A DNA stretch of 64,000 nucleotides from contig NZ_LIPD01000009.1 of the NCBI RefSeq assembly GCF_001905545.1, positions 602,698 through 666,697 on the forward strand, given 5' to 3'. The translations under genes and the position numbers were made by a program. This DNA comes from Streptomyces sp. CB02056 (GTDB lineage: Bacteria; Actinomycetota; Actinomycetes; Streptomycetales; Streptomycetaceae). The notes under the pieces are model-generated. The model ran no database searches, was not told where the DNA came from, and worked only from the letters and a program-made list of their open reading frames with translations. The first letter of the stretch is position 1. Each line of letters begins with the position of its first letter. Positions 8,897-16,821 of this stretch are shown here, in pieces.

Positions 8897-8936
8897 GGGG
8901 TGACCTTACCCATCCGGACAGGGCTATTCCGGTGGT

Positions 8937-8966
8937 AATTGTCATTTTCCCGGGAAATCGACAATT
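8937..8966. promoter_or_regulatory. 30-bp near-perfect palindrome upstream of the PAP2 gene
   Basis: Thirteen of fifteen base pairs match: outer arms AATTGTC/GACAATT and a perfect central TTTCCCGGGAAA, with one 2-bp mismatch step per side. It is AT-rich for this genome and lies 41 bases upstream of the PAP2 start, where an operator is expected. The cognate regulator is unknown. Confidence 0.55.
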
Positions 8967-9064
8967 GGGCCGACCAGGGGTGGTCCGAGGGGTGATTTCC
9001 GCTATTTCAGGATCGAAAGCCAGTGTGGTCGTCGAATGGTTCTGCAAAAGCCCCGGTAAAGCAA

Positions 9065-9103
9065 ACGGAGTGGGAGGCCGGTGCGCCCGGCTTCCCACTC
9101 CGT
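9065..9103. terminator. Hairpin terminator after the FabG-like gene
   Basis: Arms 9065-9081 and 9087-9103 pair over 17 bp with one G-U pair and a 5-base loop. It lies 24 bases beyond the stop of the minus-strand reductase, and it shares the ACGGAGTGGGA core with the hairpin at 7390-7430. Confidence 0.8.
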
Positions 9104-9127
9104 GGTAACCCTGTGTAGGTTCCGTGC

Positions 9128-9895
9128 TCAGTCGAGGGGGCCGCCCGCGACGTAGATCACCTGGCCGGAGACGAAGCCGGCGCCCTCGCTCGCGAGGAAC
9201 GCGATGGTGTGGGCGACGTCCTCGGGCTGACCGACCCGCTGGACCGGGATCTGAGAGGCTGCGGCCCGCTTGAAGTCTTCGAAGTCCATGCCGACCCGGG
9301 CCGCGGTGGCTGCTGTCATGTCCGTGGCGATGAAGCCCGGGGCGACCGCGTTGGCCGTGATGCCGAACTTGCCCAGCTCGATGGCCAAAGTCTTGGTGAA
9401 GCCCTGGAGACCGGCCTTGGCGGCCGAGTAGTTGGCCTGGCCGCGGTTGCCCTGGGCCGAGGACGAGGACAGGTTGACGATGCGGCCGAAACCGGCGTCG
9501 ACCATGTGCTTCTGCACCGCGCGGGTCATCAGGAAGGCGCCGCGGAGGTGAACGTTGATGACCGTGTCCCAGTCGGACTCGGACATCTTGAAGAGCAGGT
9601 TGTCGCGGAGCACACCCGCGTTGTTCACCAGGACGACGGGGGCGCCGAGCTCGGCGGCCACCCGGTCGACGGCGGCCTGGACCTGCTCGGCGTCCGAGAC
9701 GTCGGCGCCGACGGCGAGCGCCCTGCCGCCGCCGGCGGTGATCCGGTCGACGGTCTCCTGGCCGGCCGCTTCGTCCAGGTCCAGGACGGCGACCGCGTAG
9801 CCGTCGGCGGCCAGCCGGACGGCGGTGGCGGCGCCCAGGCCGCGGGCGGCGCCGGTCACGACGGCGACCCGGGGGGCGGTGCTCTGCTCGGTCAT
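9128..9895 (-). CDS. fabG: 3-oxoacyl-ACP reductase FabG-like SDR
   Basis: A classical NAD(P)H-dependent short-chain reductase of 255 residues. TGAARGLG (14-21) binds the cofactor, NNAG is at 91-94, and the catalytic Ser (about 143), Tyr156 and Lys160 lie in NLSSSSAQGNRGQANYSAAK. The C-terminus FVSGQVIYVAGGPLD is typical of FabG. ATG 9895 is chosen; a 20-residue upstream extension lacks homologous character. No acyl carrier protein or ketosynthase genes are adjacent, so the substrate may be a different beta-ketoacyl thioester. It ends in a strong hairpin and is divergent from the tandem MarR gene, whose product could regulate it. Confidence 0.88.
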   Translation of the reverse strand: MTEQSTAPRVAVVTGAARGLGAATAVRLAADGYAVAVLDLDEAAGQETVDRITAGGGRALAVGADVSDAEQVQAAVDRVAAELGAPVVLVNNAGVLRDNLLFKMSESDWDTVINVHLRGAFLMTRAVQKHMVDAGFGRIVNLSSSSAQGNRGQANYSAAKAGLQGFTKTLAIELGKFGITANAVAPGFIATDMTAATAARVGMDFEDFKRAAASQIPVQRVGQPEDVAHTIAFLASEGAGFVSGQVIYVAGGPLD

Positions 9896-10141
9896 GCTCG
9901 CTCTCGTCTCTCTCGGGAGTGCCTCCCGGGGAGAGCCCCCGGAGAGGGTGGCCACACCCTACCGGCGGGTAGGGGGAGCGGCCAGGGCGGAGAGACGCAG
10001 GTGACGGTGGGTAAGGACCGACCGGTCGGCTTTCTGCTGAGAACGGGTTACTGCAAGCTGTTCGCAGCGAGTAAATATGCCAATGTTGCCGAACCTGCGT
10101 CTACTATCCGCCCCTGCCTGCCAGCAAGGGCCCGCCGTTTG

Positions 10142-10147
10142 TATAGT
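10142..10147 (+). promoter_or_regulatory. Candidate -10 box for the tandem-MarR gene
   Basis: TATAGT lies 121 bases upstream of ATG 10269 in a stretch of lower GC than its surroundings (10068-10150). No convincing -35 hexamer is visible at 17-18 bp. Confidence 0.3.
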
Positions 10148-10268
10148 GTCCGCCAGCAGCCACCGGCTGCACGGCTGGAGCGCCCTCCCTCATAGCTGGA
10201 CGCCCACTCGCCGTTACTGCCCCACCCGGGTGTCCCACACACACCGGGTGTGACATCGGGACGGATAC

Positions 10269-11165
10269 ATGGTGCTGGGGGAGATCCCGACAACCCGCGT
10301 GTCTACGCGACTGCAGCAGTCGCCAGGACACCTGATTCGCGTGGCACAGCAGGTCCACACCCGCTTGTGGTCCGAACACGTCGGAGCCGATCTCACGGCT
10401 CCGCAGTTCGCCGTGCTGCTGGTCCTGGCCCTGGAACCGGGTGCGGACCAGCGGACGGTCGGCGAGCGGGCCTCGCTCGACAAGGCCACGATGGCCGAGA
10501 TGGTCGCGCGGCTGGTCCGTCGTGGCCTGGTGCTGCGCAGGCGCGACCCGGCCGACGGCCGGCGCAAGCTGCTGGCCCTCTCGCAGGGCGGCGCCCAGGC
10601 GGTGCGCGAGGCCACCGGTGGTGTGGTCCGCGTTCAGCGCGTCCTGTTCGAACCGCTCACGGCGGAGGAACAGGTCGAGATCGTCCGGGTGATGGCCAAG
10701 ATAGCCAGGCTGGAGCCCGCGGCGGTCGCCGTCATCACCGACGCGCGGCCGATACTGGACGCCCAGCGGGCGATCGGCTACCTGATCAGGGTGAGCCAGC
10801 AGGTGCACACCAAGCTCTGGTCGGAGCACGTGGGCGCCGAGCTGACGGCTCCGCAGTACGCGGTGCTGGACGCGTTGGAGCTGGAACCGGGCGCCGACCA
10901 GCGCACGGTCGGCGAGCTGGCCTCGCTGGACAAGGCCACGATGGCCGAGATGGTCAGCCGGCTGGTGCGCCGCGGTCTGGTGCAGCGTCGGCGCGACCCC
11001 TCGGACGGACGGCGCAACCTGCTCTCGCTCTCACCGGCGGGACAGGACCTGCTGCACCGCTCGGCCGCTGGGGTGGCCGAGGTCCAGCGGCTGCTGCTGG
11101 CACCGCTGGAGGAGGGTGAGCACGAGGCCGCGCTCGCGCTCATCGCCAAGGCGGGCAGGCTGTAG
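10269..11165 (+). CDS. MarR-type regulator with two tandem MarR domains
   Basis: A 298-residue protein made of two homologous halves. Residues about 18-145 and 168-298 each carry HLIRVAQQVHTRLWSEHVGA / YLIRVSQQVHTKLWSEHVGA, then LTAPQ, LEPGADQRTVGE, ASLDKATMAEMV, RLVRRGLV and RRRDP-DGRR, that is, a winged helix-turn-helix plus wing. Normal MarR proteins are about 150 residues and dimerise, so this chain may be a covalently linked pseudo-dimer. The helices are almost identical in both halves, so both probably contact DNA. It is divergent from fabG and convergent with the aldo/keto reductase across a shared terminator. Confidence 0.9.
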   Translation: MVLGEIPTTRVSTRLQQSPGHLIRVAQQVHTRLWSEHVGADLTAPQFAVLLVLALEPGADQRTVGERASLDKATMAEMVARLVRRGLVLRRRDPADGRRKLLALSQGGAQAVREATGGVVRVQRVLFEPLTAEEQVEIVRVMAKIARLEPAAVAVITDARPILDAQRAIGYLIRVSQQVHTKLWSEHVGAELTAPQYAVLDALELEPGADQRTVGELASLDKATMAEMVSRLVRRGLVQRRRDPSDGRRNLLSLSPAGQDLLHRSAAGVAEVQRLLLAPLEEGEHEAALALIAKAGRL

Positions 11166-11250
11166 GTCAAAAGTTCGCCACCGTAGCCAAAACGATTCGC
11201 CAAAACGCTGAGGGTCCATGGCCATGGGCTTTGGCGCATCGGGGCACACC

Positions 11251-11288
11251 GAAGGCCGCCCGCTCCTGTAGAGGTGCGGGCGGTCTTC
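11251..11288. terminator. Bidirectional hairpin terminator
   Basis: GAAG/CTTC outside, an 8-bp CCGCCCGC/GCGGGCGG stem, and an inner CCT/AGG stem over a GTAG loop. It lies between the convergent MarR and aldo/keto reductase genes. Confidence 0.8.
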
Positions 11289-11358
11289 GTGCGACCGGTG
11301 GTCAGCCGGTCGGGTGCTCAGACGGTTCGGGGGCCCGGGAGCCGGGACCCCGGGCGCG

Positions 11359-12225
11359 TCAGTTCCAGTCGAACTCCTGCGGGTCCGGGCCGATCCGCTT
11401 GCCGGTGGCCACGGCGGCGATCGCCGCGAGGTCCTCGGCGTCCAGCTCGAAGCCGGCGACGTCCAGGTTCTCCCGGATCCGGGACGGGGTGACCGACTTC
11501 GGGATGGCGATCACACCGCTCTGGAGGTGCCAGCGCAGCACCACCTGGGCGACCGTGCGGCCGTGCTTCTCGGCGATCTTCACCAGTGCGGGCTCGGCGA
11601 GCAGCTCCTTGCCCTGGCCCAGCGGGCTCCACGCCTCGGTGGCGATGCCGTGCTCGGCGTGGAACGCGCGCAGCTCCGTCTGCGGGAAGTACGGGTGCAG
11701 CTCGACCTGGTTCAGGGCCGGGGCGACGGAGGCCTCGTCCAGCAGGCGCGTCAGCTGCTCGGTGCCGAAGTTGGAGACGCCGATCGACTTGACCTTGCCG
11801 TCCGCCTTCAGCTGCTCGAAGGCCTTCCAGATGTTCAGGTAGCTGTCGCCGTGCATCGGGCGCGGCCAGTGGATCAGGTACAGGTCGAGCTGGTCGAGGC
11901 CGAGCTTGGCCAGCGAGGCGTCGAACTCGCGCAGCACCGCGTCGCGGCCCTGCTCGCCGGACCAGTCGCGGGTGCCCGAGTTCCACAGCTTGGTGGTGAC
12001 GTAGAGGTCCTCGCGGGCCACGCCGCCCGCCAGCGCCTCGGTGATCGCCGCGCCGGTGCCGGCCTCGTTCTCGTAGATGGCCGCGGTGTCGATGGAGCGG
12101 TAGCCCGCCTCGATCGCGGCGCGGACGGCGGGGGTGGCCTCGGCGTCCGGGACCTGCCACACGCCGAAGCCGAGCTGCGGGATCTGCGCGCCGTCGTTGA
12201 GGGTGACGGTGGGGATGCTGCTCAC
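11359..12225 (-). CDS. Aldo/keto reductase, 2,5-diketo-D-gluconate reductase type
   Basis: NADPH-dependent carbonyl reductase of 288 residues with an (alpha/beta)8 fold. The catalytic tetrad is visible: D46 and Y51 in SIDTAAIYENE, K79 in VTTKLWN, H119 in LYLIHWPRP. The cofactor-site IPKSVTPSRIRENLD motif is near the C-terminus. The start is GTG 12225; the open frame runs upstream into non-coding sequence and there is no better start. AGGAGGG lies about 12 bases upstream, slightly far. The family is broad (DkgA/B, YvgN, methylglyoxal reductase), so the substrate cannot be predicted. Confidence 0.88.
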   Translation of the reverse strand: MSSIPTVTLNDGAQIPQLGFGVWQVPDAEATPAVRAAIEAGYRSIDTAAIYENEAGTGAAITEALAGGVAREDLYVTTKLWNSGTRDWSGEQGRDAVLREFDASLAKLGLDQLDLYLIHWPRPMHGDSYLNIWKAFEQLKADGKVKSIGVSNFGTEQLTRLLDEASVAPALNQVELHPYFPQTELRAFHAEHGIATEAWSPLGQGKELLAEPALVKIAEKHGRTVAQVVLRWHLQSGVIAIPKSVTPSRIRENLDVAGFELDAEDLAAIAAVATGKRIGPDPQEFDWN

Positions 12226-12827
12226 GGGAAGAGGTGCCCTCCTGATTGTCCTGCTGTTCCAGTGGGGGCAACTGGTGTCCCGGTGTGATTGTTCCCGCCG
12301 AACGGGCGAATCTTGGGTGAAGCTTTGCGGGGGTTTGGCCTGGGCGGCGGCCGGCCGGTGACGGGGCGGAACCGCCCTGGTGGGGGACGTGCGGGGGGCT
12401 CGCGGGAGGCCTGCCGGGAGCCCGCGGGGGCGCGCAGGGGGAGTGCGGGCCCGGCGCGTGGCGGGCGGGGCGTGGCGCGCGCGGTCGGCGGAGGAAAAAC
12501 CTGTTGCGCGGATCACATCGAGGTTGGCAGGCTCGCGGCCATGACCTCCTGACTTCCGGGCCCTTCGTGCCCATTCCATGTCCGTCCGGTGTCCGCTCCG
12601 GACGCAGCGTCGATGTCGCGCCGGGCGCCGTGCCGCAGCGCCGCGCATCCTCCGCCCGCCGGCCCGGGCCGCCTGCCGCGTTCGGTCGCCGTGCGTGCTG
12701 TGCGCACGGCGCTGAGGCGTTCCGTGCGCCCCGGTCCCCCTGCTTCCCGGCTCCCCTTGCTTCCTGGCTCCCTCGCACCCCTGTGCGCCCGTGCCCCGCA
12801 CCCGCGCACCGCTCGTATCGGAGTGTC
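12226..12827. other. 602-base intergenic region, no gene seen
   Basis: It holds the divergent promoters of the aldo/keto reductase and the ABC exporter. Open frames continuous with the downstream ABC gene (from 12504) have no homologous character and are treated as leader. At 12541 a minimal ATG-ACC-TCC-TGA frame occurs after GGTTGGCAGGCT; this may be chance. Several GC-rich hairpins (for example near 12693-12711) are possible. I see no recognisable riboswitch. Confidence 0.5.
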
Positions 12828-14603
12828 ATGCTGCTCACCCCCCTGCCGCTGGCCGATCCCGGCCGTCCCGACCTCTCCTCACCCCTGGCCTTCCTGCGCT
12901 GGCTGCAGCGCAGCCAGCGGCGCGGGCAGCTGCTCGCCACCCTCTGGGCGCTGATCGAGATGGGGGGCCAGGCCGCCCTGCCGATACCGCTCGGGCTCGG
13001 CGTGCAGGCCGCCGTGGACGGCGACGCCGGCGGGATCTGGCGGGCCGCCGGGCTCCTGCTGCTGCTGGGCGCGGGCGCTTCGGTCGGCACCGTGCTGTTG
13101 CACCGCCAGGCGGTCTGGAACTGGATCCACGCGGCCACCCACGTACGGCAGTTGGTGGCCCGGCAGGCCTCGCACCTCGGGGCCGGGCTGTCCCGCCGGA
13201 TCGCCACCGGCGAGGTCGTCGCGGTCGGCAGCGGGGACGTCGAGCGGATCGGCTGGTACGTCGAGCTGGTCGCCCGGGTCCGGTCCGCGGTGATCGTCTG
13301 GCTGGCCGTCAGCGTGGTGGTCCTGACGGTCGATCCGGTGCTCGGGGCCGGGGTGCTGCTCGGCGTCCCGGTGCTGGCGGCCTCCGTCTGGCCGCTGATC
13401 GGGCCGTTCGAGCGGCGCTACGAACAGCAGCGCGCCCTCGGCGGCAAGGCCACCGAGCTGGCGGCCGACACCGTCGCGGGGCTGCGGGTGCTGCGCGGCA
13501 TCGGCGGCGAGGAGCTGTTCCTGGAGCGGTACCGGGCCGCGTCCCAGAAGGTCCGGGCGGCGGCCGTCCGGTCGTCCCGGATCTGGTCGCTGATGCAGGC
13601 CCAACAGGTGCTGCTGCCCGGCCTGTTCGTGGTCGGCGTCACCTGGTACGGCGCCCGGCTGGTGGCCTCCGGCGAGCTCGCCGTCGGCACCCTGATCGCG
13701 GTGTACGGCGCGACGGCCTTCCTGGCCGCTCCGCTGCGCATCCTCGGTGAGGCGGCGCACGCCTGGAGCGTGGCCCGGGTCTCCGCCGGCAGGGCCGTCC
13801 GGGTGCTCTCGCTGGACCGGACCACCGGTACGGCCGAGGCCGCGCTGGCCAGGCCGGACAAGGCCGACCTGCACGACCCGGCGAGCGGGCTGACGGCGCG
13901 GGCCGGCGAGCTGACCGCGGTGGTCTGCGGGGACCCGGACTACGCCGGGGCGCTGGCCGAGCGGCTCGGCGGCCACGTCCCGTTGGCCGAGGGCGAACGG
14001 GCAGAGGCCTCGGCGCGGCTCGGCGGCACGGAGCTGGACGCGGTGCCGTTGGCCGAGGCCAGGGCGGCGGTGCTGGTCCACGACAAGGAGCCGGTGCTGC
14101 TCTCCGGCACGCTGGCCGAGCTGTTCGACATCCCGTCCTCGGGGCGGGTCCCGGCGGCCGAGGCCCTCGCGGCGGCCCGGTCCGACGACGTGCTGGAGGC
14201 CCTGGTGGAGGGCTCGCCGGAGTGCGGGGGAGACCCGATGCGCGCCCGGATCACCGAGCGCGGACGCTCGCTCTCCGGCGGGCAGCGCCAGCGGCTCGCG
14301 CTGGCCCGCGCCCTGCTGGCGGACCCTCCGGTGCTGGTGCTGGACGAGCCCACCAGCGCGGTGGACGCGCACACCGAGTCGCGGATCGCCTCCGGGCTGC
14401 GGGACACCCGAGCCGGCCGCACCACCGTGGTGTTCGCGACCAGCCCGCTGCTGCTCGACCAGGCGGACCGGGTGGTGCTGCTGCAGGAGGGCCGGGTCGT
14501 CGCGGCCGGGCGGCACCGTGAGCTGATGCGGACCGAGCCGGCCTACCGGGCCGTGGTCACCCGCGACGAGGAAGCGGCCCGCCCGGTGGGTGGGGCCGTA
14601 TGA
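12828..14603 (+). CDS. ABC exporter half-transporter with degenerate nucleotide-binding site (subunit 1)
   Basis: A 591-residue transmembrane-ATPase fusion. The N-terminal half (about residues 25-320) has the ABC exporter membrane segments; the C-terminal half is an ATPase domain that has lost its own ATP-binding residues. The Walker A position near 364 reads VVCGDPDYAG with no GKS/T, the Q-loop glutamine is missing (VLVHDKEP) and the H-loop histidine is replaced (VFATSP). The signature SLSGGQRQR (about 481-489) and Walker B VLVLDEPTSA are intact. Its partner gene 44 bases downstream has the reverse pattern. ATG 12828 gives the normal family length. The substrate is unknown. Confidence 0.9.
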   Translation: MLLTPLPLADPGRPDLSSPLAFLRWLQRSQRRGQLLATLWALIEMGGQAALPIPLGLGVQAAVDGDAGGIWRAAGLLLLLGAGASVGTVLLHRQAVWNWIHAATHVRQLVARQASHLGAGLSRRIATGEVVAVGSGDVERIGWYVELVARVRSAVIVWLAVSVVVLTVDPVLGAGVLLGVPVLAASVWPLIGPFERRYEQQRALGGKATELAADTVAGLRVLRGIGGEELFLERYRAASQKVRAAAVRSSRIWSLMQAQQVLLPGLFVVGVTWYGARLVASGELAVGTLIAVYGATAFLAAPLRILGEAAHAWSVARVSAGRAVRVLSLDRTTGTAEAALARPDKADLHDPASGLTARAGELTAVVCGDPDYAGALAERLGGHVPLAEGERAEASARLGGTELDAVPLAEARAAVLVHDKEPVLLSGTLAELFDIPSSGRVPAAEALAAARSDDVLEALVEGSPECGGDPMRARITERGRSLSGGQRQRLALARALLADPPVLVLDEPTSAVDAHTESRIASGLRDTRAGRTTVVFATSPLLLDQADRVVLLQEGRVVAAGRHRELMRTEPAYRAVVTRDEEAARPVGGAV

Positions 14604-14646
14604 GGACCACTGTCAACTTCCCTGCCACGCACGCGAGGAGTACGTC

Positions 14647-16419
14647 ATGAAGCCCCCCGTCCAGGAGGAGCAGGGGCCGGCCACCACCCTGCCGGTCGGC
14701 TCCCCGGCCGCCGTGCGCGGGTACCTGCTGCTGCTCGCGCGGCGGCACCGCCGCGGGTTCTCCGCGGTGGTGACACTGCACTCGACGGCCACGCTGGCCG
14801 GGCTGGTCGGGCCCTGGGTGCTCGGCCGCCTGGTCGAGTCGCTGGCCACCGGGACGGCCGGGTCCACCATCACGGTGGCGGTCGCCTGGTACCTGCTGGC
14901 CCTGGTGGCGCAGGCGGCGTTCACCGGCTGGTCGCGGATGCGCGGCGCGGTGCTCGGCGAGAAGGTGCTGGCCGACCTGCGCGAGGACTTCCTGGTCCGC
15001 TCGGTGGCCCTGCCGACCGGGGTGCTGGAGCGGGCCGGCACCGGGGACCTGGTCTCCCGGGGCACCACCGACATCGACCGGCTGGACAAGTCGGTGCGCG
15101 AGGCGGTGCCCGAACTCGCCGTCGCCGTGGTGTCGTTGCTCCTGGTGCTCGGTGCGCTGCTGGTCACGTCGCCGCTGCTCGCACTGACCTCGCTGGTCGG
15201 CCTGCCGCTGCTGCTGGTCAGCTCCCGCTGGTACTTCCGGCGCGCGCCGCAGTCCTACCGCAGCGAGTCGGCCGGGTACGCGGCGGTGAGCAACGTGCTG
15301 GCTGAGACGGTCGACGCCGGGCCGACGGTCGAGGCCCTGCGGCTGGGCGACCAACGGGTCCGGCTGACCGACCGCAAGCTGCGCGAGTGGCTGGCCTGGG
15401 AGCGGTACACCCTGTGGCTGCGCTCGGTCTGGTTCCCGACCATCGACGCGGTCTACACCTCGGCGGTGCTCGCCACCCTGGTGCTCGGCGGGCTGTTCAC
15501 CCTCCGGGGCTGGATCACCGTGGGCCAGTTGACCACCGGCGTGCTCTACGCGCAGATGCTGACCGGCCCGGTGGACCTGATCCTGCGCTGGTACGACGAG
15601 CTCCAGATCGGCCAGGCCTCGTTGGCCCGGCTGGTCGGCGTGCGCGAGGTGCCGGAGCACGAGGGGGACGAGTCCGCCCGGCCGGACGGCCGTCGGGTCG
15701 AGGCGAAGGACGTCCGGTTCGGCTACCGGGAGGGCGCCGACGTCCTGCACGGCATCAGCCTGGACGTCGCCCCGGGCAGCCGGGTCGCGCTGGTCGGGCC
15801 GTCGGGCGCGGGCAAGTCCACGCTCGGCCGGCTGCTGGCGGGGATCTACGCCCCCGGCCGCGGCAGCGTGACCCTCGGCGGTGCGGCGCTGGCGCGGATG
15901 CCGGCCGAGCGGGTGCGCGCGCAGGTCGCCCTGGTGAACCAGGAGCACCACGTCTTCGTCGGCACCCTGCGGGACAACCTGCGGCTGGCCGCTCCCGACG
16001 CGGACGACACCGAGCTGCGGGCCGCGCTGGACGCGGTGGAGGCCGGGGCCTGGGTGGACGCCCTGTCGGAGGGCCTGGACACCGAGGTCGGCTCCGGCGG
16101 CACCTCGCTGACCCCGCCGCAGGCCCAGCAGCTGGCGCTGGCCCGGCTGGTGCTGGCCGATCCGCACACCCTGGTGCTGGACGAGGCCACCTCCCTGCTG
16201 GACCCGCGGGCCGCCCGGCACCTGGAGCGCTCGCTCTCCAGGGTGCTGGAGGGCCGGACGGTCATCGCCATCGCCCACCGGCTGCACACCGCGCACGACG
16301 CGGACGTGATCGCGGTGGTCGAGGGCGGGCGGATCAGCGAGTACGGCAGTCACCCGGACCTGGTCGCGGCGGGCGGTCCGTACGCGGCGCTCTGGCGGTC
16401 CTGGCGGGACGAGCGGTAG
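14647..16419 (+). CDS. ABC exporter half-transporter (subunit 2)
   Basis: A 590-residue exporter half-molecule pairing with the preceding gene. The membrane domain covers about residues 25-320. The ATPase domain has canonical Walker A GPSGAGKST (about 384-392), a Q-loop glutamine in VALVNQEHH, Walker B LVLDEAT and an H-loop histidine in IAIAHRLH. The signature is degenerate: TSLTPPQAQQ instead of LSGGQ. With subunit 1 this gives one complete ATP site (this Walker A/B plus subunit 1 LSGGQ) and one dead site. ATG 14647 follows GAGGAG; an earlier in-frame ATG at 14590 overlaps the upstream stop region. A 14-bp terminator hairpin follows. Confidence 0.92.
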   Translation: MKPPVQEEQGPATTLPVGSPAAVRGYLLLLARRHRRGFSAVVTLHSTATLAGLVGPWVLGRLVESLATGTAGSTITVAVAWYLLALVAQAAFTGWSRMRGAVLGEKVLADLREDFLVRSVALPTGVLERAGTGDLVSRGTTDIDRLDKSVREAVPELAVAVVSLLLVLGALLVTSPLLALTSLVGLPLLLVSSRWYFRRAPQSYRSESAGYAAVSNVLAETVDAGPTVEALRLGDQRVRLTDRKLREWLAWERYTLWLRSVWFPTIDAVYTSAVLATLVLGGLFTLRGWITVGQLTTGVLYAQMLTGPVDLILRWYDELQIGQASLARLVGVREVPEHEGDESARPDGRRVEAKDVRFGYREGADVLHGISLDVAPGSRVALVGPSGAGKSTLGRLLAGIYAPGRGSVTLGGAALARMPAERVRAQVALVNQEHHVFVGTLRDNLRLAAPDADDTELRAALDAVEAGAWVDALSEGLDTEVGSGGTSLTPPQAQQLALARLVLADPHTLVLDEATSLLDPRAARHLERSLSRVLEGRTVIAIAHRLHTAHDADVIAVVEGGRISEYGSHPDLVAAGGPYAALWRSWRDER

Positions 16420-16477
16420 CGCGACGGCCCGGGGCGGGACGAGCGGGGAGCGGGCCGTCCCGGCAGGAGGGGGCTTC

Positions 16478-16511
16478 AAACCCGTACGGGGCCGGATTGC
16501 CCCGTACGGGT
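16478..16511 (+). terminator. Hairpin terminator after the ABC exporter pair
   Basis: AACCCGTACGGGGC pairs perfectly with GCCCCGTACGGGTT (14 bp) over a 6-base loop, 58 bases after the exporter stop. Confidence 0.8.
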
Positions 16512-16575
16512 TACTCCCTGGCCCGGAGGGGCGCGTAACCGGGCAAATCGGCCGCCCGGCCCGCAGACTGCTCCG

Positions 16576-16821
16576 GTGACCAAGATTTCAGACGGCTCGT
16601 CCCGCTCCCCGCGCGGTGAGATCGGCGGGATTCCCACGCGCTACATCGGGATCGGCGCCATCGTCGTCCTCGCCGTGTGGTTCCTGTTCGCCAACCTCGA
16701 CAAGGTCAAGATCCAGTTCTGGGTCTTCACCGTCACCGCGCCGCTCTGGATCGCGCTGCTGGCCACGCTGATCGCGGGCGTCGCGCTGGGCTGGCTGCTG
16801 AAGGGACGGCGCAGCAGGTGA
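16576..16821 (+). CDS. LapA-domain (DUF1049-like) small membrane protein
   Basis: An 81-residue protein with a polar N-terminus, two hydrophobic helices (about residues 23-40 and 54-74) and a basic KGRRSR end. The pattern FLFANLDKVKIQFWVFTVTAPLWIALLATLIAGVALGWLL matches LapA-type (lipopolysaccharide assembly protein A, DUF1049) proteins, which in Gram-positives have no known role. GTG 16576 is chosen. Its stop overlaps the GTG of the downstream glutamate ABC ATPase, so it may be the first cistron of that operon, an unusual pairing. Confidence 0.78.
   Translation: MTKISDGSSRSPRGEIGGIPTRYIGIGAIVVLAVWFLFANLDKVKIQFWVFTVTAPLWIALLATLIAGVALGWLLKGRRSR

Noticed and set aside
12541..12552. Minimal frame ATG-ACC-TCC-TGA as a regulatory upstream frame
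   Set aside because: Interesting position but too short to support; no attenuator structure found with it.
12504..12827. N-terminal extension of ABC exporter subunit 1
   Set aside because: Would add 108 Pro/Arg/Cys-rich residues before a protein that already has normal family length from ATG 12828.
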